This document shows, piece by piece, positions 9,826 to 22,900 of a stretch of DNA of 64,000 nucleotides. The DNA is from Acheta domesticus. Lineage: Eukaryota; Arthropoda; Insecta; Orthoptera; Gryllidae. Every line of letters begins with the position of its first letter. Within the stretch, counting starts at the first letter, position 1. The position numbers and the translations under genes were made by a program. The DNA lies in assembly GCA_031308135.1 (NCBI GenBank), contig JAHLJT010003656.1, positions 51,258,421-51,322,420 on the forward strand. The letters run 5' to 3'. The notes beneath the pieces are model-generated. The model made no database searches. It was not told the origin of the DNA and worked only from the letters and a program-made list of their open reading frames with translations.

Positions 9826-12635
9826 TGCTACAGAATGGCACAGACTTTCCCGTATTAGTTTTCTATTTCTTTGGGTCTTCGCTAGCTATTCGGAATTGCC
9901 ACAAACTCTTTTTTGCCAGCTGTCATCTACCCAGTGGCGTCTCCTGGCTAGTAGATGTAGGGATGCGATCATGATATTACAGATTGAACGCATAATTCCA
10001 AATATTTAAAGTCTGCGTCTTTCTACTTTACTCTGAAGTATTTTGGAAGTGTACGTTGCAAATTAGACACATTCTGAATCTTCCTTGACAATCATTTTCT
10101 CATTGCATGCACTAACTTACATAAACAAAACAATAAAACTAAAAAAATAACCACAAAAAAGTACATACCTAATTTTTGAACTCGAGATCTATTCGCGTTG
10201 TCTTGGTTGTCCATCACAATCTACCTTAAGTTTTTCAGAATAGGAGAATGAACTGCACGGAATTTCACGAATCCTGTCTATGACACAAGAAACGTTTCAC
10301 TACCACAAATAACTCACCCACTACCACAAATGAACTAGATGAGCTCGCCATATCGCACACGCACACAACACGCAAGTTTTATTCTTTCGCGTTACAATTT
10401 CGAATTCCCGATTCTCCTACTAGGCAAAGTAGTCTATTTAACGCACATTCAGTAATAAACAGCATTTACGCTAGAACGCAGGACACACATGAACAAAATA
10501 ACATCGCGCGCACCGTTCCGGGTTCGCGGATTGTCTCTGTCACCATTTTCTTACATGATGGGAGTGATCTAGTTTTGTCAGGCCTGCTAACACACACCGA
10601 GTTACCCAGTTGTACTGAATCAGGTTGAAATGTGCTTAAGCATAGTTGGCAGACTTGCTTGACTTGAGAAGAAAAACAATCGTGCCGTCTGTCCCCCCGC
10701 TCCCCGCTGCCGGGCCACAATATTGGCACGTGACTTCTGGGATTCCCAGGCGTGCTGCCGAATTGTGAGAGAGAAGAGAGGGTATGAAAGGTTATTGGGA
10801 GGGGATACACGAACGCCAATGAGAAGCCTTTGATGTGAGAAGCTATGTCACATCACCGGCAGTCGAAACCACGCATCTTAAACAGTGCATGGCCGTGAGT
10901 TCAATAACATCGCCAACGAAGTGAGGTCGTTCAAAGGATGTTTCTCGGCCGGTCACATCCAGCGAGGGGACTAACGTCTATTGGACCGCGCACGTATATG
11001 GCGGGAGGGAATAGAGAAACAAGAGATACTTAACAAAAGAAAATAAAATACTTTACTGAAAATATTTTTTAGTGATGGAAAACTAGGGGATGTAACACAT
11101 CACTCGCATTCATTGAGCCTACGCCATTGCATCTAACACCTCCAAAATTACATTTTTTTGTCATCTTCTTAATTTTTCGGTTTCTTATCGGTACAACGGA
11201 AACATTAATTTTAGAATATTAAAGAACACAAAAACCTAGTCATAAATGGCAATTTCTTTTAAAAAAAAGATGTGCCGTTCAAGAGAAAATGGCGTTTTAG
11301 CACCACTAAAAGTGCGAAATTTGAAGCTCATTTTCACTGAAAATTTTTGAGTTTTCAAAATACTTTATTTGAAGTTCTTTTAAGCACTTACACTCACAAA
11401 TTTAATAAAGTTTACAAATTGCAGGTAATGTGCATATTAAAGATGTGAGAGATCTTTAAAAAAAAATTACAATTATGTAATTTTTGAAAAAAACAAAAAA
11501 ATTACTCAAAATAAACTTTATTCTATACTAAAGAGTGTAATTAGCACTCTCCGTTACAAAAGTTTCAAGAAAAAAAATTGCAACCATATACGAGAAAATG
11601 GCGTTTAAGCATTTCTGAAAATGCCGAAATTTGAGCTACTTTTCACAGAAAACGGTTGTGTTTTTGAGAAACTTTACTTGACATTATTTAAAGCATATAT
11701 ACTCATAAATATAATAATGTGAAAAAATCGCCGATAATGTAAATATTAACGACGTGAGGGACAAGTAAAAAAAAATACATTTTTGTAATTTTTGAAAGAA
11801 CCAACCGATAGACCAAAATGGCTTTTATGTCATTGATATAGTACATTTACCACTATCCCTACCAAAAGTTTAAAGAAAAAATTTGGAGCCGTTTTTGAGA
11901 AAATCTTGTTTTTGTAATTTTTTAATGTTGCACATATTGCACGAAAACTACCAAAATTGTGAAAAACATTTACATGACCTTTATGAAAGAACTCAATATG
12001 CAGAACAAATTTTATTTGAAGAAAAAAATCTCTATCTTCAATTTTGTAGTTGGAGAAAGACGCCGAAAAAAATTCAAACTTTCACAATTTTCGAAAATTC
12101 AGAGCTGTACGTGAAAATCGGACCTATGCCATGTTAAAAAGTGTATTTACTCTATTCATACAAGAAATTTAAAGAAAAAATTTGGAGCCGTTTTCGAGAA
12201 AATTTTGAAAATCCCCGGGGGGCTTCATATAAAGTATCCTCAAATTTTAAAGAATCTTTTTCAAAATCTCAAAGCTTCGACTAGAACCAGATCGACCGGG
12301 GAATATCCATTTTGGAAGAAATCGTACGTATGGTTTAAGCGCTAGCTGTGTTCGGACGGACAGACGGACGTTTTCCTTTCAATTGGGTTTTCGGTACCAA
12401 GGACCTAGAAAACAGGGTTTCTGGCTACACCACGTGTTAGGGGATTTTTTTTCTTAATTTAGCAAGTGGTTTTATCCACTTATTCGTTTTCATGGCCCGG
12501 CAATGATTTTTTTCCGCCGAAAATTGGCCATTTTACCCAGCATTACAGCAGCATTACAGCAGCCAGCATTACATAACTTTCCCTATACTACGTATATCAC
12601 TCCGTGTATACGTACGTATACGGGAAAGTAAAAAG
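9826..12635 (-). repeat. Repeat A, complete copy with nested hAT-like insertion
   Basis: The copy begins at AACTAGTGGTGCTACAG (9826) and ends with the palindrome GTATACGTACGTATAC (12606-12621) followed by GGGAAAGTAAAAAGT. Both ends carry ACTTTCCCGTAT in inverted orientation. It is reversed relative to the 58.7-60.3 kb copy. The interior consists of diverged blocks spaced roughly 250-300 bp (TCTCAC...cgTTAATAT, ...GCCATTTTCTC). No coding capacity is seen. It is interrupted at 9932-11129. Confidence 0.8.
9932..11129. mobile_element. Non-autonomous hAT-like element
   Basis: Inserted in repeat A. Its ends are CAGTGGCGT and ACGCCATTG (inverted, one mismatch), flanked by an 8-bp target duplication with one mismatch, CATCTACC (9924-9931) and CATCTAAC (11130-11137). 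The uninterrupted repeat A at 60.1 kb reads across the site. An 8-bp duplication and CA-G-type ends fit hAT elements. No transposase is recognisable in its 1.2 kb. Confidence 0.75.
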
Positions 12636-13690
12636 TATTCGAATGAGTTTTATAGGTTATAAAATTACGTACAACTTTTGCATGAAACATTTTTTCGAAA
12701 CGAATTACCAATCGACCTATAAATGTTCGATAAAACTTTATTTTTTCCTATCTCAGAAATGTGTGCAAAAATCTACATGATTGTGAGATTAGAATTAACC
12801 AATAATAAATATAATAATTATTACATGTAATAATATTATTTATCTCACCGCCAGTGTTAGCATTGCCTCATAAATGTGCCCATTGCCGAAAAAAATAATT
12901 TTAAAGAAAATTGATGGATATGTGTATGTTTGTGTTTGTGTTCCAACTTAACTGGGTCCGAATGGACCGCCACTCCGTGGCAGATAATGTTTGCAGAGAA
13001 GTTTTTTTGCATTTAATTATTAATTCATTTCATTTTAATTATGTCTATTATTATTTCTACTATTAATGCATTCATCAATAATGACAAATGTCTTAATATT
13101 CTCAAAATAGAACTGAAAGGATTTTTTAAAATATGTTTATTGATTATATTTATTCTAAAAATGCAGTGCCCTGGCAGTATCAATTGTGGTGTTAGATCTA
13201 TCATACAATATTTTAAAAGAGATCAGTGCCTTCATCCAGGGCCCAGAGTGTACCTATCTTGATAGCTTCATCCACCTCACAAGTTTTAAATTCGCGGTTG
13301 CACAGGCAGAGCCAATGTGGTCAGTCAGTATTGACGAAAAGCGATGTTACCAACAGACGTTTTCAAATGAGAAACGGGATGGCTTTTTGGCACATGACTG
13401 ATTTGCATTGAGATTCGGTACTTTTTAAGAGATGGCTGCCCGAGGGGAGAATCTTTATGTATCACTAGTTTTGCTTGATTTACCAATCATGTAAAAAATT
13501 TAATCATGGTCATTCTTGAATACCAACACCCAAAATTAAAATGTAAATTCTTCATTTTTTGTGCAGTTCTTTGAATTTTCTTCATTTAATTTATACAAGA
13601 AATTATATAAAACTTTAAAACTATTTAAACTTTAAAAAATAATAAATATAGGAATTATATTTACCTATCGTATGTTGTATAACCTGCTCA
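12636..13690. other. AT-rich region upstream of the HURP-like gene
   Basis: No supported gene. Two curiosities lie here. At 13160-13270 a plus-strand frame reads VLDLSYNILKEIS, reminiscent of one leucine-rich repeat. At 13427-13452 there is a near copy of the HURP-like start-codon context (AAGAGATGGCTGCCCGAGGG). Neither is enough for a gene call. Confidence 0.4.
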
Positions 13691-13691
13691 A

Positions 13692-13779
13692 CCAATCACC
13701 ATTTTGGCGGGCTATGAGATCGTATTGCGAGCACCACCAACGTCTTGCCGGTCTTGTCTGAGTTCCGTTTGAGTTTGAA
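13692..13779 (+). promoter_or_regulatory. Cell-cycle-type promoter elements (CCAAT, E2F-like, CHR-like)
   Basis: CCAAT lies at 13692-13696, an E2F/CDE-like TTTTGGCGGGC at 13702-13712 and a CHR-like TTTGAA at 13774-13779, all 180-270 bp before the HURP-like ATG. In vertebrates, G2/M genes including DLGAP5 are controlled by CCAAT boxes with CDE/CHR sites bound by DREAM and B-MYB-MuvB complexes. The same grouping upstream of this mitotic gene is suggestive. The transcription start is not determined. Confidence 0.45.
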
Positions 13780-13961
13780 TGAGTTAATGTGCTGATACTC
13801 CTGGCGTAGCGGTGAATGTTTGTGGGTTAAGTGGACTACGTCAGTCTTAAATAACAGGTTAGTAGGGACTTGTTTATGTTTATTCTTAATGGCGAGTGGA
13901 TTAGGCGCAGTGAGAAGGGTTTTGATATTTAGACTTTCACAGCGTTTGTTCAGGAAAAGAG

Positions 13962-16900
13962 ATGGCTTCCCGAGGGGAGAACCGCCTACATTTGTACAAA
14001 CGTAGGGCTCCCGAACAAGAAACTCGCCGAAAAAAGATTGCTGATGAACGGCGAGCTAAACGGCTAACAGCGCGAACGGAAGCATTCTCTGCTTTCAGAG
14101 GAATCGCAGAAGAAGAACAACCTGGTAAGTAATATATTTATTTATAGTAAAAAAGTGAAATCTGTTCGTGATTTGCAGGGAATACACCATATCAAGAATA
14201 TACAAGGTCTAATGAAAGCAAAGAGAAAATCTGTGCATTTTTAAGTTTCTTAATTTTTAGAGAAAAATATTACAGCTGTATATTACTCTCATTCTACTAG
14301 CTTCATATCATAGTTATATACTATTAAAAAAATTGTTTTTGTAAAGGTGTAGAGAATCAACTCTTTGCAATAAGTGCAAAGAAAAAAAGGTTATCGTTTA
14401 CCATGAGATGTTTTCCTTCCAGTTAAGTTTGGATAATTGAGATGTTCCTGCCATGCTTGTAAATATACAGAGCCATAATTTATGCCATTATGAGTTTTAT
14501 TAAGAAATAACTTATGAATGTTTATTGGACGGATTTTGATTTATGTGCAGGAATTGTAAAGAAAGATATTGTTTTACTTGACGAGTTAGTGTGAATATAC
14601 CAGACTTTCAATTGTTTGTGCCAGTATTGTAATCATTCTGTTTTCTAGTAATAGCACGGGTAAGTTCTTTAATGTGTAGCCTAGATTCAGTTGTGTTAAA
14701 AAGTGAGCAATGTTTGTACTTTGCACTATAAATGTACTCCTTGCAGTAAGAGTAGAAACCACCTGAAGTATTGTCCGATTTAAATAGTAACTTCCAATGT
14801 ACAATCAGCTGGGATGCGGTTATTCAATCGAGGTGCTTCACAACCAAAAATAAATTGTAACGAAGCACCCGGTTGGACCACATCCAACTGAACAAACCTC
14901 AGAAGTCACTATTTTAATTGAAGTGTATATGCTGAAAAGGGAGACTTATGTTAGGTTCAGTCCCTTTCAGAAATTTCCATTCAATTTTGTGAAATTTGCT
15001 AAAAATCTATTAAAATTTTCGCCTAAAAGATGGAATTTAAATGGAATTTGCAGTCATGCCTGTAGACCAGAGATTGTTCTTTTATATTATGGATACTCAG
15101 ATGTGCCCAGAGAAAGTATAACAGATAAGTTAACTTGTGAATTAACCAATTTTTTAGCTACGTATTGGACTTTGTTATTAGTAGTTAACATTGAAGTCTT
15201 TTTGACCGTTCCTTTTGAGTCTGTATTTACTTGATTTACTTTTACATCTCCCTAAAGTGTTCCTGATCTTGCCATCATTGTTCAAGTTTCCATGTGCTCC
15301 CCATCCTTTTGATCTGTATGTCTCTTTTATTTATGCCTGTCTTCATTCGTACATATTTTGCCATTTTCTTGAGAATGCTTCTAGTACAATATTAGACATT
15401 TCAAATTGGTTCCATAATAACAAATTAATAGTAAATGAAAAGGAAACTGTTTCAAAGCTGTTTGCAAACTTTTCTGTTTTCCTTTTCAAATAAACGATTC
15501 TATATCTCATTGACAATGAATGGTGTGCCATTGACTGATGTTAAGGTAACAACATTTTTAGGTCTATCAATTCAGTCAAACCTGAAATGGAATGTCCACT
15601 TAAATGAATTGAACACAAAATTAAGTTCATTATGCTATGCATTCAGAATTCTTTCAAATTCAGTCGGCCTTCATACTGCTTGTGTATATTTTGCAAATAT
15701 TCATTCCTGCCTGAGATATAGCACAATATTCTGGTGAAACACATCTTATAGTTTTCAGAACTTTCAGATTACAAAATTGAATTGTACGAATAATAAGCAA
15801 ATCCCACCTACGTGATTCTTGTAAGTCTCTCCTTATTAATCTAGGAATTTTACCATTACCTTGTCTCCTGGTTTACAAATCAGTAATTTTGATAAAAAAT
15901 GCCTTGCTTAAGGGTGTGAATATATTTTCAGCAAACACCTATGTCTATAAGTATAACACACGACGTAGTAATCATATTCATCAGGTGGCATTATAAACAG
16001 CTCACTACAAAAAATTCACATACAATTCATGTACATTATTCTACAACACTTTTCCAGATGACATTAAACTATTAAATTTGATAGAAAAGTTTAAGTCCCA
16101 AGTAGAATCTTTTCTGCTGCATAACTGTTTCTGTACAATTTGAGACTATACCGAGCATTAAAAGGAAAGTAACATTACCTTTAACAATGATAGTTAATGT
16201 AATTATTTACCATTTGGACTGTATAATTCTAAAGAACCTGTAACAAAAATTGTACCACAGCTTCTGAGTCTATGACCCCCATCTTGATCAGGTTATTCAT
16301 AGTTTCCCTGATCCTTTGAGCAAAGGCTGAGACGGTCCCTTGTTTTGCTTCTGGACATAAATGGAACTTCATTATTTGTGCAAGTCTTCTAAATTTCAGT
16401 GGGAAATAGTTATTCAAATTATCGTTCTCCTTATTGTTGTGGCAAAATGTATTATTCTTTCATGAAGAATAAGATGAGGGTTAAGGGCACAAATTTATAG
16501 CAAATTTAACTTTGAAAATAGATTTGATTATGTAGGAGCGAATATTTTGTCAACAAAACTTGAAAGAAAGAAAAAACTTTTTTAGAATAAGCTTTTAAAG
16601 CTTTTATTGTAACTTTATAATATTTTTTGGCATATAATAATGTTCATTTGCCACTTTTGTTTCACTAAATAAGAATGTTAATATCTGAGATGTAATTGCG
16701 AATTGTTGATTAAATTTCGATATGTATATTTAAAATCTCTAAAATTAAGCCTATGTTCTTAGTTTTCTATAATGGCATATGTGCATTGAATATTCATTTT
16801 CATTTGAATATTTTGCAATTTTTTGGAAAGACAGTGATTGAAATGTTGGCTGAAAATTTGCTCCTCTTTTTATAGCTGCAAGTGGTAGGCAACAAAAACT

Positions 16901-19900
16901 GGAAGAATGGAAGAAGAGAAGACAGGAAGCACCAAAGCATGGAAGAAAAGAAAAGAAACCTGCGTTTGTGTTTTCAAAAGTAACCTACAATGATACACAT
17001 TTGTACAAACCTCTTGAATCTTCCACCTTTCGTGTGAGTAGTTTATTTGTTGCTTAAATAATTGCACTTCATTGTTTATAATTTTTTATTAGGAAAGTTA
17101 GAAATTTTTGAGGTCTGGGCATAGGACACAGGAAATTAGATTAAATTTTAATTTGATTGTCCTTTGGTAGTTTGATCTTGAAGCAATGGTATTACAGGTA
17201 AATGACATTAATCACTCACAAATATCATTAATTTGAAATCAGTTTGTCATAGCTGAATATACTTTTGGTCTGTTCATTTTACATTTGTTATAAATAAAAT
17301 GAAACAGAATAAGAGCGAATGTGGAAATGCTTGGTAATTAATGGATAAACGTGAAAGGTAAAATTGATATCAGTTTAGATTTCACATTCAACACAATAAA
17401 CTTTAAGCTAAACAATCAGTGGCCAGATTCGTTTAAGAAGTTCTGAATAAAGTTTATTCAATCCTATATTCATGAACGAATGTATATGTGGGAATGGCCA
17501 AAGAGTATATTAAGAAATGCAATAATTGAATAGTTAACCCAATTACAGATCTAACCCACAAAATGTGAAAGTTGAAATTTCAATGGAATAGTGACATATT
17601 GGACGTGGTATGCAGCCCCCTCAATTCTGAGGGTACGCCGGCACGGTACGCAGAGAGTAATATATTCATGGTATGAGAGTTTTTTTACAGAAATAAATTA
17701 ATTCACATTGATTAAAGGTTTTTTTGTATTTCGTGAAAACTTTTCCTTTCGTGGGATAGATTTCTATTCTGGATAACTATTCAATTATTAAGATTATTAG
17801 TTATCAATTAACTTAAACTGTACTTGATATGGATTGATACGTGATTTTCTTCATATGTGGATGCTCATAGTTGCATTTAAATTGTTCTATGTAACACCCT
17901 TAGCCCCCTAAAGGTGTCCTGCCTGTACAGTCATCTCGACCAGAACGACAGCTAAGGTCTCATTCAAGGAATCAGCACAAAGGGTTGGTTATTGCCTAGA
18001 TTGAAAATGTCACACTGTACAACTTTTCCTGCATCTCATGTATGAAATTTTTATGACCAGGCTACCTCCGAGTGTAGGGGAAGCTCTGAGTGCTTTTGCC
18101 ACTGCTATGGCGAAAACTAAATCTTCAAAAAAATGTTGAAAGTTTCTAAAGAGCAGACTCCTGCTCCCAATCTAGTTGATTTAAATAGAACATTTGACGG
18201 CACACCTGCTCCTGTACAAAATGCAATGCCTCCAGAAGATACCATTGCATCCAATTTGGAAATTGTTTCCGAAGTGGAGAGTGAATTGGGAGTGAGACCC
18301 CAGGAACAACCTGTGGAAGAATTTACAGAGAAGTCTGCTGCTTATTTCAGGCAAGTTGAAGAACTTCAGTTATTGTTCAAGTTACTGTAAATTATTTGAA
18401 ATAATAACTTCAAAGGCAAAGAATAAAAAGTATAATGTGCAATGCAATTATACCATGATGGTTTGATAAAAAATGACATGTAAAATATTATAGTTCGTAA
18501 TCTTCTCCCCTTTGAAGTAAATTTGGTGCAAACTTAGCTTCAAAAACTAGAAGAGGGCATGGTATGTCTTTGTATTGCCAATGCAGCCAGTCAGAATCAG
18601 TGAAATGCTGTTTTATGCAGATGACATTTGTGTCAGTTGTAATTCACCCAACAATTGTTTTATAGATTATCCTTCTTTATTTTATTAGTGACTGAAAGAT
18701 TGGTGCTATGCAAACTCCCTAAATCTCAAATCACAAGTGCTGATCACCACTAGTTGGATGTTTAGGCACTAAAAAATCGCCTTTTAGGGTGCGTAAAAAA
18801 AGGACTGAAAATATCAAGAATAAGGAGAAAAAAGGCACTTGTTATGAATTACATTCACAATAAAATTAAAAATTATTTGTAAAACTCCATACATATTTAC
18901 AACTCTTCTGCATTTTATTCTTAATAGTGTTTCCATTGCAATATATTGCCAGTAACTTTTCAAGGATTGCAATTTCAAATCTGCAACGATTGGGAGACAA
19001 AATAAGTTTGAATACAGAGAAGGATTTCTGAACGTCAACTGATATGTCTGGCATATATTCTAGAAAGTCAAATTAGCAACATTGAAACCTCCTGGGAATT
19101 TACATTTATTTCCAGTCAAAAGGTGCCCTCGTATTGTCAATTGACCATTTTCTCAGAGCTTGGCTAGTATTTATGAAATAGGGAAATGGAGAAAATTTGA
19201 TATATTTTCAGGAATTCTCTCGTATTTCAAAGTACAAGAAAGTGAATTGAAGGTTTCATAATGAATGGTCAGGTTGGACCATTGCCGATTTTCTGATATC
19301 TTAGCATTGTATATAAAAATAATACATAAAATGCAAAAACAAACAAATATTATAAAGAAAAAGGAATTTATGCTAAAATAAGCAAAAATAAGCATTATAA
19401 AACTTTGTCATTTGTCATCATTTATTATGATTCGTGCACAAATAATATTAGCCTTTAAGTAAGTTCACTAGAGAAAAATAGGCATTTCCCTAAACATCCT
19501 ATATCTAATCATCAATGACATAAACATTATCTGTAAAAATGCATAGAATACACCAATACAAACAGTGCAGCTTTGTCACTATATTGTTAACAGGCATAAA
19601 TGGAATAATAATAATTCAAAAAAAAAGTTCAGGCTTTTCGATGAGTTCTAACACACTCCTGTGAATCTGTGTATCAGCAAAAATGACATTGTTCTTTTGC
19701 CAACTGCTTTGTGTTGTGAAGTTCTTTCCCCTTGCATTTGAGGTAGGTCGTGTGCATGCAAGTTCTTGGGTGATTTTAAGGATTTGTATAAGTAATTTAA
19801 TTACCATATACAGTGATTCTATGCCACTTTCCATTTTAATTTAGATATTAAGATGTAGGTTTTGTGTCAAACATATTAAAAATTTCTTGCTTATCAGTAC

Positions 19901-22900
19901 ACATCAGCTGACGAGGTTTCCTCAGGATATATTGCATGGTCAGGGGGGAAGGAATTGAAGGTTGACTGGTCTCTAAAATCTGTCAACATCTACTTAGAAC
20001 ATATTTAATGTGTTGTATGTTACATTAACAATTCTGGAGTATGGGTACGAAATTCTTGACAACCAACGAAGACATGGCCTGGGCAACTCGCTACAGGAGG
20101 TGCTCGGGGATGACAATTCTGCGCTCTCAAAACTGTTTCATTTTTTGAGAGAAAACAGAATATATAAAATTGTTTGAGAGATAAGGACAATGTTTCATGT
20201 CTTTTGGCCCCTTGTTATCCTTCTGTCTTATCTACTTGTATACTTGATGCGGAATTCAAGCCCTGCTTTTAATCAGCGGGTAAGTTGCGTCTGCAACACT
20301 TACTAAATACATTTTTTTTAAATACTTTGACATAAGCGCCAATGACCTCAGTAGTTGAAGCGCCCTCTAAACATTAATTAATCAATCAATCATTGGTGGG
20401 GCTATTTAATGTGAAATTGATACTAAGGATCTTTATTACTATGGTGCAATGCTCGATATATCACCAGTTACATGTCGGTTCTTTGTTTGAAAATAAACTT
20501 GTAATATTAAGGGAAGAATTTAAATGGAGGCATTGTGATTAAGGGTTAGGTTGTTCAGCCAAGTATAAAATGCATGCCTTTGAACAGTGGAGGGGCTTGG
20601 CATTACTCAACAGAGTTCCTTTGTTAATTAGCAATTCCTCTAATTAATAATACTTCAGTAATTTGATGTATTCTGTTGTGTACAGGACATTGCACAGGAA
20701 TGCTGTTGAAAAGTTGAATAATTTATGCAATACTTGGACACAGCGACGATCTCAGGATCTACCGGATTCTATTAATGATGACATAGATGTAGCTGTAGGC
20801 TACGCCCAGTTACTAATTTCCCAAAAACTGCAGCAGTTTCTAGACCTTATTGCAGAGCATGAAGACACAAATAGCTCTTCTGAATTGAAGGTTTTGTCAA
20901 CTGATCTTGATGGTTTCTGGGGGATAGTAAACAATCAGGTCTGTACTTTTCATCTTTTCTATAATTGATTTAGTTTTTCAATACAGTACTTAAAAATATG
21001 AATTCAATATTCACTTTTCTTTTAGCTTAAAGATATTCACAAAAGATTTGATAAGCTTGAAACCTTGAGCCTAAACAATTGGCAAGACTCTAATGCCGGC
21101 TTGCTACCAGTGAAAGGCCCGGCTGAGAATAATAGTAAGAAACCAAAGGCAAAGGCGAAAGGACATGCTTCAACTGGCCTTCGATCTTTTCTTGCTCAAG
21201 CTCGAAAACAGGCACAGGCGGATGTTGGTGAGAACAGCAAGGCAGCCGCTGGTGGGTTTCCTTATATGTTTTTCTTTCTCTTGATATTGTGCTTGTGAGG
21301 ACATTGGTATTTTGAATTTCTTCTTTACTAATGACAAAATGTGTTGTAGTATTCAACAGTTCCTTAATGCAGGCCAGACTGTCAAGTCCGGTAGTTATGC
21401 GAGTGACCTCGAGAGCTAAGCTGCTAGGATCGCCTCGAACTCCTACAGTTTCCACGTCCAGAAGTCCATTGTGCAACATCCAGTCTGAAAATGTCGAAGT
21501 GCCTACACAAACATTAAAAAGTACAAAAAGGACATCGTCTCATAAAAGAGTATTACTTTCAGGTATGAATGAAGTATCTTTCTTAGAGCATGTATGACTG
21601 TGTGGTGTCATAAGGAAGGGACAGTTTTACAATCATTGATTGCATTGTTTATCTTTGAATTAATCATATGTAATGAAACAATCGTCAATTTTAAAATGTC
21701 CTGCCCTTGCACACAAACTGCTTATATAAAAATTATTGGGCGGTTGTTTCGACGTAACCCGTTCCGAATTTATGTTAAATATGGGCACCAGGAACAGGTT
21801 ACATTTATTATTATTATTGAAATTAATGCTTCAACTGCTATCTAAAATAGAATAAATATCCGGCTAGCTGGGCCGATGGGTTTCGTAAGAAGTAATCGCT
21901 ATTACCTACTGATAGCCGATTATTCGATCTGCCATCATCCATGGCGAGGAATCTGAAAAATTATGTTTAGCTACTTATTAACTGGAATTGGCCAAATGAA
22001 AATCATCTTCTCTATTTCAAAAGAAACGTAACAATTTTTTCAATTTGCCAGCCAAAAATTATTACTTAAAAAATATAACAATACAGAATGTTATTTGGTC
22101 TTTACCTTTCTGGACCTCGTACTGCAGTACCCGTCTTTGCGCACGCTTGTTCAATTGTTCGATGACACCCACAGAACCAGTTTCTCTTCATCTGGTGACA
22201 AGAATTCCAAGTCCAAATACCAGCTTCTTTTCTTGTGCTCTTCACAACTGCCGTCGAGTCACCAACCCTCACCGCCTCAAATATCTGACTGTTCTAATTC
22301 AATTTACTTCGAAAGTTCCCAGTTCTTCCCGACTACGTGACGCAAAATATTAAAGTTCAACAAACTATTGCTTATTAACAAATATTCAGAGTCCTGTTGC
22401 AAATGAATTCATATGAGTTCAAAGTTTAAGTTCCATTCGTCTCACTCAAGAATTCTCAAAGCCTTAAAAGTTCTAATTTCCACACATCACAAAATTTCAG
22501 AGTCCGAGAACTATTCACTCTAAAGAGAAATTTACAAGTCCCAATCTCATAACATTAATTATCCGCGAGCGACCCGCACAGCACCCTGGCATATGTCTGA
22601 ATGTAAAAAAAATCTTTCTCTTCGGCCCTTCAAAACTCTATCTCCTCTACTGGTTTTTTACCAGCAAAAAAAACGACGCACTTCTGTCATGAATAGACTG
22701 TCACTCTCCCCCTGGCCAATCCTTCAATTGATTACCAAATCAAGTATTGCAAGTATTTTGAGAATTTACTGTGAATGATTATTTAAACATTTAGAACAGT
22801 GAATTCAATGAAAACCCTAAGAGTTCATTCCTTTTTCTAATTATTTGCAGGGTCCTCTTCTTTACGCCGCTCAACAAGAATTATGAAGAAGTTTGACTTG

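Noticed and set aside
17984..18120. Alternative exon 3 donor at 17988 keeping phase 0 into exon 4
   Set aside because: That frame stops at TAA 18118 after a meaningless Cys-rich stretch. The 17983 donor gives the plausible reading LPPSVGEALSAFATAMAKTK.
22045..22353. Two overlapping 80-100-codon frames in HURP-like intron 7
   Set aside because: They lie inside the probable solo LTR and show no protein motif.
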